Assembly (NCBI RefSeq): GCF_036373705.1
Contig: NC_089867.1
Coordinates: forward strand, 16,083,501 to 16,147,500
Direction of reading: 5' to 3'
Origin: Amia ocellicauda
Lineage: Eukaryota; Chordata; Actinopteri; Amiiformes; Amiidae
DNA length: 64,000 bases
Position numbers and translations under genes: made by a program. Under the pieces are notes generated by a model. The model saw nothing but the letters and a program-made list of their open reading frames with translations. It was not told the origin of the DNA and ran no database searches. Positions 1 to 23,686 of the stretch are shown here, piece by piece. How positions within the stretch are numbered: position 1 is the stretch's first letter; each line of letters opens with the position of its first letter.

Positions 1-245
1 GTTTTCCTGTTCCCAAGACAAATTTCAGGACAGAATCTTCTAACACTGCGTCGTATGTTAAGGCACACAAGAGATGCAGGATTTTTAAATACTTATTCAA
101 ATTATTATGAATTTCAAGTCTGTGTCCTAAAGCAAAGTATTATCTTAAACCATTAAGTAATTAACCAGAGCAAATATGGAACTGATCAAAGTCAGACAGC
201 AAATCAGTAATATTGCCTGGTCAGATCATTGGGGGCTCGCTTTTA

Positions 246-7804
<7,559 letters not shown>

Positions 7805-8320
7805 GGCTTGGTGCTGATGCTCTTCCGGGCTCCCACAATTCCCCAGTTTGGGATCAGGGCTCTGCAGGGCTGGGGCTGGAGATGCTCCCATTCATCTGAA
7901 CGGATTCAGTTTCTGGAGTATGTCACCCCCTTCCTCCACCACCACCCAGCACTCATATATATGTTATGAAGTAATGTGATTGTCTTAAAAATATACCATA
8001 GCAGCAACACACGTTCACCCCGACTTAAGACGCATACTAGCGCTTCTACTGCGACAAAGACACTTCAGTTTGAGGCGCTATCCAGTTCCGTCGTTTTACA
8101 GTGAATTTTGACCCCTGTGCTATTCCGTAGTCCACGTTTACCTCAAGACGTAATGTCGTCATCACGCTTACGCCGCCAACGGGACGAGCTGAGGTGCAAA
8201 CGACATTTTGCAGTGGCTGCTGCATGGCTGGTCGGTTTAGGACATCGGGGAAAATTACTGTTTCTGTTTCCGTGGACAAGTAAACATTTTTAAGAAATAT
8301 ATTATTGTGACACGTAAGGA
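7805..8320. promoter_or_regulatory. Probable shared promoter of TMEM67 and RBM12B
   Basis: TMEM67 (minus) and RBM12B (plus) diverge here. The stretch from about 8030 to 8280 is richer in CpG than its surroundings, and no TATA box is visible. The two genes are also head to head in human, which supports a bidirectional promoter. The RBM12B coding exon begins just after a splice acceptor at 11,084, so at least one non-coding RBM12B exon must start upstream, most simply here. GT donors such as those near 8280 and 8314 are candidates, but I cannot choose between them. No transcription start can be placed exactly. Confidence 0.5.
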
Positions 8321-11084
8321 AAAAGTGTGCCAGTGAGCTTTGCGTGTGCCTTGCAATGGAGGCGGTGCAGTCAGTTAATCTCGCAGGCATTTGGCCGAGG
8401 CGTTTTCTGCCTCTTTGTCAGGAAGAACAGTGCTCTTGATTTCAAGACATTTTGGAGGTTGTGTAAAATATACAGTTTATTTTTGTTTGGATATTTGTCG
8501 TGTAACTGGTCTTTATTTCGCTTCAGACACGGCCTCTTTGGTTCCTAGCATCACTTAAGGGTTAAGGGTGTTTCTTTGTTATTTGAGGAATAGTAGCCAG
8601 TTTTTTTAAAATATATATTTGTTATCTTGTGTTAAATATATTTAAAATGTCATGCTGTTGCTTGCATGCAGTGAATTTTCTTGCAGTAATATATACTGGG
8701 TTTAATACAATGTGTAGGACTGCACTGTTTTTTGGGCCTGCTCCTCATAGGTTTCATTTTGCTGGGTAATAGGGAATATTTGACTACATCTGCATATGTG
8801 ATTAATACTTTAGAAGCAGATCATGAATATTTATACTTGCTATGCATCATCGTTTACAATCAGAATTTAGTTTTCAATAGATTCACTTCGATATATACTT
8901 TGTAAATGTGTATTATAGAAAAATGTCCTTAATCTATTTTGTTTCCCCTCATTGCCAGAAGTCACCAGACTAATGCCAACAGAAGGGGATCAACCCCTCG
9001 ATAAATACATATGCATATTTGTGCGTTTGTGGGACTTGTGTTCAAATGTCTTTAAATGACCATATAGTTGAAATAGATTTTTGCTAATGGAAATGTTTTG
9101 TCTTCACTAATAAAATTACTTTCATACAACAGATATTGATTAACTTCTACAATTTGTTTAATATTAAGCAATACAGTGACTTACAGAGTGGATCATGTTA
9201 AGGTTAGGTTGGAATTACCTACTGGTGTGTGCAATACTTAATAGCTCAAAGATTTAGATGTAAAACTGGTGCAGCTGAATGAATGGCAGTTGATAGAGGT
9301 ATGGTTTGCAGGTTTCATCTGGTTGAGTAGTGATGTGATCAGTTGGATTTAATATGGTGACTTTTTATTTGACATCTTGACAGAGTGTGGGTAGGGTTAC
9401 CCTTTTGAATGGCATTGCAGTAATGTAGCTGTGATGAAAGCATGTATTCATTTCTCAGCATCCCATTGAAAGGAAAGATTCATGACTCCAGATTGTACCT
9501 ATGAGATAGCAATAACTGAGTCACAGTTGTGGTTTCCTTAGTCTTCATCTGTGATATCTTTTCCCTGACCTCTTAAACTGTTTTTTTTTTTTTTTTGTTT
9601 CTGGTTGCAAATTATGGTTTTGTCATTTTTAATTGTGGTTGTCTTACATCCCAGAGGTGGTAATGTTAAATATATGACACTAATTCATTAAAGTGGATCA
9701 TGTTGAATTTCTTTGTTGATTTAGAGCACAATAAGTAAGTAAAAACTATTTAAATTGAATTTTGCTTGCAGGATGAAACAGAAAATTGAGTTTTGTGACA
9801 TTAATTTCCTGTGCTGAAGTACAAGTACCAAGAATGGAGAAAGAGCCATCAGAACATGGGATACTCTTTGACATCAGATTTGCATGGAGCCCTTAATTTG
9901 GTTTGCAGTGTTAGGTGTCGTTGTATTGATCTTCTCTGGCTTCAGAGAATCTGAGTGGTATTGGTGTGCTATTGGTCTTTGAATATGGAAATGCAGCATA
10001 AAACAAAAATGACAGAAACCCATAACCTGTCATTAGTATCACCAGGTGTTTGTTTTACCGAGGAGATGGTGCATTTCTGTTAAGCTCAATTGAGAATTGT
10101 TCCCCACGTGATGGTTCCTGTTTGGTGTCATCTGATCTTGAGATCTGTATATATGTTTTTGTAGTTCGAGAAGGAGAAAATACAAAAGTAAATATTAGTA
10201 TTATAAAACTGTTTGTACTGACTACATTGGCTTTTTGGTTATTGATTTATTAATGAAAACCCTGAACATTGTTTATATTTGCATTAAAGATCCACTATCA
10301 TGCAAATTGGTGTATACATTACATTTAGTTATTTTCTTTCAATAATGTATCATTGGTGAGATGTTTTGGGGATTACTTTCACATTTTCCAAAGAAACTGG
10401 AAATTGTACTGAATCAGTTTCCAGACCAGATATGCTGTATAGTCAAGGAGGACACGCCAGTTTGGTGATGAGCCTTAATGTGTTTATCAATGTCTTTTAT
10501 GAAGTTGAAGCTGAAAATACAGCTGAGGCTGAAGAACGTTAGACTTGGCGTATAGCCTTATCGGTTCCAAGCTGTGTCAGAAGAGTCAGCTATGTAAAGA
10601 CTCAGCGGACACCCAAGCCATCATTTGGCACCTTAAGGTTCTCCTGTCACTCAGACGACTTAATGTAACTAGTTAGAAATAAATCCTATATACACCATGC
10701 ATGAAATACAATTTATAATATTGATATTAGAACTAAGTGATTTTGATATGGGTAGGTTATTCTGTTTTTATGGTTAACGGTATATGTAGAGACAATATCC
10801 ATAGACCCCTCACGTGTCTGCTCTGGTTCTCAGACATGTTATTAGACCTTGATGCTTGTTCAGCATTGTACAGAAGGCCAGGCACGTGAAAAGCCATTAT
10901 TAGTGTTGTCTTTCAGTAACATGAAATGCATATAATGGTTGTCTCCGTTTTGATTTATTTTCCAAATGGCTGATGTTAGGCTCCTCCTAGAGCTTAGTTA
11001 CTGTGATGTGCAGTGCACACTGTTAATTCTCGGACAACGACTCTTGGTATAATAATGCTGTTCTGTGTGCCTTTTTGTCTGCAG
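8321..11084 (+). other. Probable RBM12B 5' intron; no gene seen
   Basis: This AT-rich stretch has no coding exon that I can support. It ends in a good acceptor (pyrimidine tract, then CTGCAG at 11,079-11,084) directly before the RBM12B coding exon. I therefore read most of it as the intron that separates the non-coding first exon from the coding exon. A T-run lies near 9582-9597. The short open frames in it have no recognisable protein features. Confidence 0.5.
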
Positions 11085-11105
11085 GTGCTGTTGTTTGCGC
11101 TCGGC

Positions 11106-13064
11106 ATGGCGGTGGTCATCCGTTTACAGGGGCTCAGAATCAGTGCTGGTTCTGAGGATATACGCAGTTTCTTCACTGGACTGAAAATCCCTGATGGTGG
11201 GGTGCACATTATTGGTGGAGACCTCGAAGAAGCTTTTATTATATTTGCCTCCGATGAAGATGCAAGGCGTGCCATGATCCGCTCAGGAGGATGCATTAAA
11301 GGGTCTCCGGTTCATCTCCAACTAAGCAGCAAGACAGAAATGCAAAATGTTCTTGAAGCAAGTGCAAAAAAACCAGAAGCAAGTAAAAGAAGGATTTATA
11401 ATGAAAGGCCAGGATTCAGAAGGTCTGAAACCAAGACAGTCCCTTCAGCCTTTACAAAAAATCTGTCGGTGGAGGTCAGAAGAATGGACCCTCTGGGTAT
11501 GGCTGCTGTTTCAGGCCCAAGTGCTTCGGGTCCGAATAGTATTCGCCCACCAAGGAAGGTGATTCCAAACAATAATGATGGCTTCTACTTGCATTTACAT
11601 GGAATGCCATTTTCTGCTACAGAAGTAGATGTTAGAAGGTTTTTCCAAGGTTTAGATGTGGAGGATGTCCTTTTGATGAAAAACCACCGTGGACAAAATA
11701 ATGGGAGGGGTATTGTTAAGTTTTCATCTCTGCATGATGCAAATGAGGGCCTTAAACTGGACCGTGAGTACATTGGGTCTCGATTTGTTGAAGTGAATTC
11801 CTGTACAGAGAAAGAGTGGATAAATGCAGGGGGTCATGTAGGACCACTTGTAGATAAAGCTGTTGGGTATGAACCAGGGCCATCAGCATCTTATCTAGAA
11901 AGATATTCCAAAGAGAAGTCGAGGTCTAGGTCGCCAGTGGATTGCAGATCCCGATCGTCTTCACCTTCTAATGAGGAGTATTGTGTGCTGGTGGAAAACC
12001 TTTCATACTCTGTTGAAAAGAGTGATATTAAGAATTTCTTCCAGCCTGTGGTCTTGCATGATGACCAGGTTCTGCATTTGCATGACAAGAATGGGAAAAG
12101 AACAAGGGCAGCTTTCGTGCTGTTCAAGAGTCTGAGGGATTACTGCTCTGGCTTAGGACGCCACAAAGAAAGCCTGGCCCACCGTACGACATACGTTTCC
12201 CCCATTTCGAAGGAGAAAATGGTGGAAATGCTAGACTCTATGGAGCAGAAGTTGGAGGAGTACCGTGAAAGGTCTAGTAGATCCCGTGAAAAATCTCAGC
12301 GTTCACAAAGAAGCAATTACCTGTCTGAACGGGTATGCATTTATGTGCGAAACCTGCCTTTCGATGTGCGCAAAGTGGAGGTTAAGGACTTCTTCCAGAA
12401 CTTTGGGATATCTGAGTTTTGCATTCACTTGCTCTTTGATGACAAAGGAAACGGTCTTGGCGAGGCTTTGGTAAAATTTGAGTCTGAGGAAGAGGCAGCA
12501 AAGGCGGAATATTTGAATGGGCAGAGGTTTCTTGGATCTGAGGTGATGCTGAAACGCATTTCAAGAGAACAAATGCAGGAATTTGGTGTTCCAGATTTTT
12601 TAAGCCAGGACCAACCAAGAGAGGATAGTCCTCTGGTATACCTAAGTCAGAATGAGAAATCAAAATTTTCTGATATTCCTCAAGCTGCTCCCACTCTGAA
12701 GGACTTGCCAAATTCTGTGGGAAGCGGCAATGCTTTTGATTCAGGAATGAACAACTCTGATGTGTTCTTTGATGGAGGAGGTGGTCCTGGACACAGTGGA
12801 TTTGGTAATCCCGGACAATATGATGGCCCTACGTGTTTGAAGCTGATTAATTTACCTCTAAAAATAACTATAGATGAAATCTATGACTTCTGCTATGGGT
12901 ACCGTGTCATTCCAGGGTCTGTTTCATTACAGTACACCAGAAAAGGTATTCCAAAAGGTTCTGCGACTGTTGTTTTTCAAACCTGGCGAGAAGCGAAGAC
13001 CGCATTGCAAGAACTAAGCGGAAGACCAATTGGAACCCGTAAAATTCGGTTAAGTTTTGTTTAA
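11106..13064 (+). CDS. RBM12B: RNA-binding motif protein 12B, five RRMs
   Basis: This single coding exon encodes 652 aa. The frame is open upstream, but the start at 11106 is used because MAVVIRLQGL is the conserved N-terminus of RBM12/RBM12B and a splice acceptor lies 21 nt before it. RRM-type domains: about 3-78, 159-235, 292-370, 409-488 and 576-652. Short RS-rich linkers lie near 270-290 and 388-402. RRM4 (CIYVRNLPFDV, then GLGEALVKF) and RRM5 (GYRVIPGSVSLQY) are diagnostic. It is RBM12B and not RBM12 because the Pro-rich linkers of RBM12 are absent and the TMEM67 and CIBAR1 neighbours fit. The family is nuclear and binds RNA; its precise targets are poorly known. Human RBM12B is about 1000 aa, and the shortfall lies between RRM4 and RRM5. 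Confidence 0.95.
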   Translation: MAVVIRLQGLRISAGSEDIRSFFTGLKIPDGGVHIIGGDLEEAFIIFASDEDARRAMIRSGGCIKGSPVHLQLSSKTEMQNVLEASAKKPEASKRRIYNERPGFRRSETKTVPSAFTKNLSVEVRRMDPLGMAAVSGPSASGPNSIRPPRKVIPNNNDGFYLHLHGMPFSATEVDVRRFFQGLDVEDVLLMKNHRGQNNGRGIVKFSSLHDANEGLKLDREYIGSRFVEVNSCTEKEWINAGGHVGPLVDKAVGYEPGPSASYLERYSKEKSRSRSPVDCRSRSSSPSNEEYCVLVENLSYSVEKSDIKNFFQPVVLHDDQVLHLHDKNGKRTRAAFVLFKSLRDYCSGLGRHKESLAHRTTYVSPISKEKMVEMLDSMEQKLEEYRERSSRSREKSQRSQRSNYLSERVCIYVRNLPFDVRKVEVKDFFQNFGISEFCIHLLFDDKGNGLGEALVKFESEEEAAKAEYLNGQRFLGSEVMLKRISREQMQEFGVPDFLSQDQPREDSPLVYLSQNEKSKFSDIPQAAPTLKDLPNSVGSGNAFDSGMNNSDVFFDGGGGPGHSGFGNPGQYDGPTCLKLINLPLKITIDEIYDFCYGYRVIPGSVSLQYTRKGIPKGSATVVFQTWREAKTALQELSGRPIGTRKIRLSFV

Positions 13065-14664
13065 AACTGAAGGAAGCTGTTGGAGGAATAAAAAGCTGCA
13101 TAGTTTTGTTCAGATTTGCTTTTAATGAACTACTGAAAGGGAATTGTGGCTTTCAAGACGTAATTGTGAATTTGAGTGGTTTTAACATCTGAAACTGTTG
13201 GCTGTTAAAGTTTGCATGGAGTGTATTCTCACCAGAAGTGTAATTTTGGGGATTCTAAGGAAAATCTCCCTGAAAAACTGGTTGGCACCTTTATTACAGC
13301 ATCTTATATCATTACCTGTGTGCCAAAATACATAAACGGGGCTCTTTGTATGTAGTTCTTCTTTGCTTCTGTTTTTACTACAAGAACTTCGAACATGGTA
13401 AACTGGTAATTTCAGTATAATCCTTATTGTGCATAGACTGGGTTATTATGACACATCACAGGTTTTAATGTAGATTTAATTTGATAAATGAAAGTGAAAA
13501 TGTTGATGTTCAGTATAGATTGGATTGAACTAAAAATGTTACTTTACTATTCCTTCCCCCCCCCCCCACCCTTAGACTGAGAGCACATTGAAGCATGTCG
13601 TTTTTCTATTGGAATTGAGTGTCAGTAGCTTCAGCAGGGTTATAAAAATATCCAGGTCAAGGATGTCTTCTGAAAACCAAGGTATACATTTGATGCATTG
13701 TTTAAATTGTCACAATTTGGTATTTAGTAATGACATGGCGATATATTAAATATCGAAAATACGAATTATATGCAGTTCATTATTTTTTAATATTGTGTAT
13801 CCCCCCCACACTATTTACAAAAATATTTGTAGAAATGAAGTTTTGGTATTTAAGAAGACTTGCTTATGAAACGTACATTTGCTTACTAGAGATCAATTCC
13901 GAAACCTGTGTTACTAGATTTGATAAATAATTAAATATAATTTCCATGTCATTTGTAATTAAACTTGCCACTCCACTTGAGTGGAACATTTTCTGTGTAA
14001 TATTTTCAGTTTATTAAAGAAGAAAAAAAAATACATTTGTGGCATTTTTTGAAACTGGTGATTTAGGTCACAGTTTATTTACTGGGGTAATTTACTGACC
14101 CAACTGTACAATATCCTTTACAACATAGTGTTGTGAATTAAATGGATACATTTGTATACATTCAGATTCTAATAATGAATCACACGGTTCTGTTAATACA
14201 TTTAAACTGTTTTCATTTCAGCTTGAAGTAAGCTTTTGAGACAAGTACTATTGTATTTGGTAGGAAGCTTCTCACTGGATTTTGTTGTTGTTGAAAAATA
14301 GCTGTTTCCTAAGATTAAAATGTGCTAACGCTATCTCTGCCAATTTAAACAGTTTGCTTTTTGCAATTTTTTAATGTATATACATATGTACACACACACA
14401 CACACACGTACGTATATAGGCCTTCAAATACTAATTGATCGATTCATCTTTCTATATTAATTGTATTTTATTATTTAATTTAAAGTGCTAGTGAAATAAA
14501 AAATACAATGGAGTGTAGTTCTGGAGCAAGTACCTTTCTTACAATTAATATAGTTGAAGAGGTGAAAAACATTGTTTTCAGTAGTGTTAAAGAACACAAA
14601 GTATACAAGGCCGTACACTTTTCATTACACGTTTATTTTTGTCCTCTTTTCATTACCATCATAA
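13065..14664 (+). other. RBM12B 3' UTR and downstream sequence
   Basis: No coding signal is seen. An AATAAA lies at 13,087-13,092, very close to the stop, and further poly(A)-like hexamers occur later, so the 3' end is not settled. A C-run lies near 13,557-13,567 and a short (CA)n run at 14,390-14,407. The stretch ends at the 8-bp target duplication of the hAT relic. Confidence 0.45.
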
Positions 14665-14672
14665 AGTGGAAT

Positions 14673-15680
14673 CAGGCCCGGCCTTAGCGGGTAGGCAAGT
14701 AGGCAAATGCCCAGGGCGGAAAAACTCAGGGGTGGCAAAATGTAGGGACGGCGACATGAAAAAAATAAAAGGTAATCAGATTGCAATATATTGTGATGTG
14801 TGCTTACAAACCAAAATGACTGCCTTTGGTGTCACTGCCATAGTCTCGCTGACTTTTTTTTTTTTTAACGCGGTCACATGATACCATCTTAGTTTCCTTC
14901 AAATTAAACTACAGCGAATTTGTGTTGGTGCAGTGTATGAACGGAAATATGTATTTTTTTCAAAATGTCAGATTCGATCTCGTAAGGAAAAAAGACGCAG
15001 AGGACGAACCTATGATCGCAAAAAGAAATTCAAAGTGAACTTTTTTAATCAGGTATTGGACTCTGCAACACTGAATGTTTTTTAACAGCTTCAAAAACTG
15101 ATGTATTCAAAATTCTGTACAACAAAAGGGTGACTTGACCAATGCAACGTTCTTGAAATGGCTCTCGCACACGGAGACCCAAAGGACATTGATGCACTTG
15201 AATTATGCGACGTGCCAAAAGCTCTATCAAGACTAATTGATTTGGGATCGAAACTTAAGGATATATTGGAATACATTTGCAAGAATAACATGTCATATGT
15301 TTCCAAATGCGTTAATTTCTCTCACAATACTGCCGGCATTGCCTGTCACTGTTGCGAGTGGGGTACACAGTTTGTCAAAGTTGGAACTACTCGCAAATTA
15401 TTTGTGGCCCACAGTGACAGGATCGGTCGAATGGTTGACGAATTACGTTTTCATAATTTGAAGGTAATACTGTTTTCTTACAAACATTGTTCATCATTTT
15501 GGTACATTTATTGTATTTATCAACATGATTTTGTGGTAATTAACTGATTTAGAGTTGCGTTTGTGTGTGTGTGTAAATGAACAGGAGGAGAGAGGGGGCG
15601 CTATGTTTATCTTGCCAATGGGGGGTGAGCAGCACGTTTATATTTTGCCTAGGGCGGTATAATGTGTAAGGCCGGCACTG
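14673..15680 (+). mobile_element. hAT transposon relic with 8-bp target duplication
   Basis: The 1008-bp element is flanked by the exact 8-bp duplication AGTGGAAT at 14,665-14,672 and 15,681-15,688, the hallmark of hAT insertion. The termini are imperfect inverted repeats of the form CAGnnCCGGCCTTA. Inside, in several plus-strand frames with stops, are remnants of a ZMYM-type hAT transposase: a Lys/Arg-rich stretch followed by KFKVNFFNQVLDSA near 14,990-15,080, and a C-terminal dimerisation-like motif LPVTVASG near 15,339-15,450. Frame changes and internal loss show it is dead. No host function is implied. Confidence 0.85.
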
Positions 15681-15688
15681 AGTGGAAT

Positions 15689-16491
15689 CACATTTTACCA
15701 GTTAATTCACTACTCTTCAGGGCCAATAACACAGGGGAGCTGGTGTGTTTTCAAGGGATAATGCGGCCAAAGCATGTTTAACATGGTCCTGCACAGTTGA
15801 TGTACTCTGATTACACTGATTACCACATATTAATCCAAATTAACATGTATTTATACTAAAGTAATACAAAAATGACTACAAAAGAGTTAGAAGTGAGTAG
15901 TTTCTTGAGATTTATGATCATACTTTACTGTAATTTGGATTCATGTTTTTTCTGACTTTTTTTTGAACGAAAAGACAATGTCACCCTTTTCCTCATTGGA
16001 AATAGTTTCAAAATATTTCTGTCCTGGTCACAAAAGCAAAGTTTGTGGGGAATAATACACCTTTTCTATACTTTTGAGGCATGAGCAATTAGGAAATAAT
16101 GCTTACTACCCAGGAACAATACAAAAAAAAAAGAAATGTGTTAGTGTTATATTGAAAATGTACCTGGCAGTAGTCAGGCAGCTGTTTCTAGCCCAAGACC
16201 CATTGCACATTTCAGAAACATCCTGTTCGAAGGTCCTGCATTTTGAGTGGTTTTCTCCACTAGCTGTATTATCTTTCCTTGTATACTGTATTTAACTTAC
16301 CTAAATCAAACTGCACTCTTAGACGTCTATAGAGCCAGAAATTAATTATTGTAGGCTAGGAGGGTAAACGCCAAGTGCACTGAAGTTATGGTGTATTTTT
16401 ATTTTATTAAATGAATGGGTTAGGGGCAAGCAATTGCCAAGCCCCTTTATACATATATATGCATACACACACACATGGAGAACCTTAATAC
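15689..16491. other. Intergenic, nothing recognised
   Basis: AT-rich sequence between the hAT relic and the palindrome. It contains short open frames with no domain features and a small (CA)n run near 16,465. No exon, RNA gene or complete repeat is recognised. Confidence 0.5.
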
Positions 16492-16569
16492 ACTTGTAGA
16501 GCAAGTAGGCCTAAACCTGCATATTACAAGTTTGTAATATGCAGGTTTAGGCCTACTGGCTCTACAAGT
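16492..16569. repeat. 78-bp near-perfect palindrome
   Basis: The arms 16,492-16,529 and 16,532-16,569 are 38 nt each, match at 37 of 38 positions, and are separated by only 2 nt (GT). The arm begins ACTTGTAGAGC and ends TATTACAA. The arms could form a cruciform or a long RNA hairpin. No transposase or target duplication was recognised around it. It lies just downstream of the 3' end of CIBAR1, which is on the opposite strand. Confidence 0.95.
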
Positions 16570-16672
16570 TGGTATTCTTCTGTGTGCACTAGTTTTATGT
16601 CCTGGGTCTAGGTACCCCAGTGTCTACTGCTCTATTTTCCTGCTGAGCTCACCACTTCATTGAACTTGCAAC

Positions 16673-16731
16673 TTGATTAGTTTGATACATTTTGAAATCA
16701 ACTTCTATTTCAATCCTATCAAACTAATCAA
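16673..16731. repeat. Second inverted repeat, 15-bp arms
   Basis: The arm TTGATTAGTTTGATA at 16,673-16,687 is repeated in exact reverse complement at 16,717-16,731, with a 29-nt spacer. It lies about 100 bp from the 78-bp palindrome. Confidence 0.85.
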
Positions 16732-16754
16732 ATTACAAGTGTGTGTGTGTATAT

Positions 16755-16960
16755 CATCATTGAAAGAGTTAAAATGGCAATGGGCTGGATACGTTGCCAG
16801 AACTTTGGAAACCAATAGAGGAAGAAAAAAAAAAAAAAAGACTGAGAACAGAAGATTGAATAAAATGTGCAGGTGAGACAGGGGGAGCTGCAGATCAAAG
16901 CAAGTGGAGACATCTTGGGGGCGTTCATTCAGCAGTGGATCCATACAGGCTGATGGCAAT
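16755..16960 (+). mobile_element. 3' end of a non-LTR retrotransposon (LINE)
   Basis: Translated pieces read KELKWQWAGYVAR and then, in another frame, SKWRHLG followed by a remnant of the usual C-terminal FIQQWIDTG end. This is the C-terminal signature of RTE-like LINE polyproteins, where KWRWAGHVAR precedes a WRHLGEAFIQQW-type end. An A-run near 16,825-16,839 interrupts it. It is a truncated, frameshifted relic. Confidence 0.6.
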
Positions 16961-17025
16961 TCATCTATATAACTATTTGAATATAAATGGAAAATAATGC
17001 TGTTCATAGTTACTATAATAAGTAT

Positions 17026-17031
17026 TTTATT
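17026..17031 (-). terminator. Candidate CIBAR1 poly(A) signal
   Basis: AATAAA on the minus strand, about 100 nt past the CIBAR1 stop codon. It is the first canonical hexamer downstream. Confidence 0.5.
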
Positions 17032-17128
17032 GATTTCCAACAAAGTGCACATAAATATGTAAGAAATACTGATTAACATTAATTAAAATGCAATTGGTAA
17101 GACATTAGTGTTAAGATAAGGCTGGGAA

Positions 17129-21772
<4,644 letters not shown>

Positions 21773-22304
21773 GATTCCTGTTGTCTGGACCTCAGTACCG
21801 AAGCAAAGGCATCACAAATGGCTGCTAATGGCCCGGATGGCGCGCATCTGTTTACACGGTCAAGGGCAGCGTACGGAGCGGCACGCCGTCTCCATGACGC
21901 CGTCGCACACGTCTGCAGGGTTGGGCACTTCCGCCGTAAAGCAGCACTGCGCAAGCGCCGTGTATGTGCCGGCGCTCCGCAGTCAGGTATGTGCAGAGGC
22001 AGCACCGTGGCAAGGCTTTGGTACAGCACACTTATTTAAACATGGAGAAATGATGATCTCTGATTTGAACTGTTCTTACAAAACATATTCATGGAAACGT
22101 CACATCAGTATTCATATTTTATTATTGAACGCCGTGCCACCAGCAGAGGGCGTTGCAGTATTTCTTCGTCATTTGCAGTCTGTATCTGGATGCTGTTTGC
22201 ATTTTTTGTAAAAATATAGATAAGGTTCAGAAAAGGGATGGCTGAAGGCTGGCTTTGGGGGGGCGCACCAAAAATCTCAAATTGGAAACCCCTGATTTAG
22301 TATA
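21773..22304 (-). promoter_or_regulatory. CIBAR1 upstream region, moderately CpG-rich
   Basis: The 5' flank of CIBAR1 has raised GC and CpG content at about 21,640-22,010, covering exon 1 and the sequence just upstream. No TATA box is seen. It ends at the insertion of Tc1 copy 1, so the proximal promoter is at most about 530 bp before the transposon begins. Open frames in this GC-rich part on both strands have no family features and are taken as chance. Confidence 0.45.
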
Positions 22305-22534
22305 TACAGTGAGGGAAAAAAGTATTTGATCCTCTGCTGATTTTGTACGTTTGCCCACTGACGAAGAAATTATCAGTCTATAATTTCAATGGTAGGTGTA
22401 TTTTAACAGTGAGAGACAGAATAACAACAACAAAATCCAGAAAAACGCATTTCAAAAAAGTTATACATTGATTTGCATGTTAATGAGGGAAATAAGTATT
22501 TGATCCCCTATCAATCAGCAAGATTTCTGGCTCC

Positions 22535-22630
22535 CACGTGTCTTTTATACAGGTAACGAGCTGAGATTAGGAGCACTCCCTTTAAGAGAGTGCTCCTAAT
22601 CTCAGCTCGTTACCTGTATAATAGACACCT
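22535..22630. repeat. Hairpin upstream of transposase, Tc1 copy 1
   Basis: Arms of about 44 nt, including GTAACGAGCTGAGATTAGGA, fold back on each other around a loop of under 10 nt. There are two mismatches in the outer part (near 22,537 and 22,545). The same structure in copy 2 is perfect. Confidence 0.9.
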
Positions 22631-22673
22631 GTCCACAGAAGCAATCAATCAATCAGATTCCAAACTCTCCACC

Positions 22674-23686
22674 ATGGCCAAGACCAAAGAGCTGTCCAAG
22701 GATGTCAGGGACAAGATTGTAGACCTACACAAGGCTGGAATGGGCTACAAGACCATCGCCAAGCAGCTCAGTGAGAAGGTGACAAAAGTTGGTGCGATTA
22801 TTCGCAAATGGAAGAAACACAAAATAACTGTCAGTCTCCCTCGGTCTGGGGCTCCATGCAAGATCTCACCTCGTGGAGTTTCAATGATCATGAGAACGGT
22901 GAGGAATCAGCCCAGAACTACACGGGAGGATCTTGTTAATGATCTCAAGGCAGCTGGGACCATAGTCACCAAGAAAACAATTGTTACACACTACGCCGTG
23001 AAGGACTGAAATCCTGCAGCGCCCGCAAGGTCCCCCTGCTCAAGAAAGCACATGTACAGGCCCGTCTGAAGTTTGCCAGTGAACATCTGAATGATTCAGA
23101 GGAGAACTGGGTGAAAGTGTTGTGGTCAGATGAGACCAAAATCAAGCTCTTTGGCTTCAACTCAACTCGCCGTGTTTGGAGGAGGAGGAATGACCCCAAG
23201 AACACCATCCCCACCATCAAACATGGAGGTGGAAACATTATGCTTTGGGGGTGTTTTTCTGCTAAGGGGACAGGACAACTGCACCGCATCAAAGGGACGA
23301 TGGACGGGGCCATGTACAGTCAAATCTTGGGTGAGAACCTCCTTCCCTCAGCCAGGGCATTGAAAATGGGTCGTGGATGGGTATTCCAGCATGACAATGA
23401 CCCAAAACACACAGCCAAGGCAACAAAGGAGTGGCTCAAGAAGAAGCACATTAAGGTCCTAGAGTGGCCTAGCCAGTCTCCAGACCTTAATCCCATGGAA
23501 AATCTGTGGAGGGAGCTGAAGGTTCGAGTTGCCAAACGTCAGCCTCGAAACCTTAATGACTTGGAGAGGATCTGCAAAGAGGAGTGGGACAAAATCCCTC
23601 CTGAGATGTGTGCAAACCTGGTGGCCAACTACAAGAAACGTCTGACCTCTGTGATTGCCAACAAGGGTTTTGCCACCAAGTACTAA
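22674..23686 (+). pseudogene. Tc1 transposase, 1-bp frameshift
   Basis: It starts at ATG 22674 ([20 protein letters not shown]), with an HTH DNA-binding domain, and ends with the DDE domain: [24 protein letters not shown] and [11 protein letters not shown], where D-to-E spacing is 34. Compared with copy 2, one base is missing at about 22,984-22,990, which sends the frame to a stop at 23,007-23,009. The rest of the protein is open in the shifted frame to 23,686. Confidence 0.93.

Noticed and set aside
10994-12711. Open frames on the minus strand opposite RBM12B (10,994-11,296; 12,382-12,711)
   Set aside because: They mirror the coding frame of RBM12B and have no domain features or splice context.
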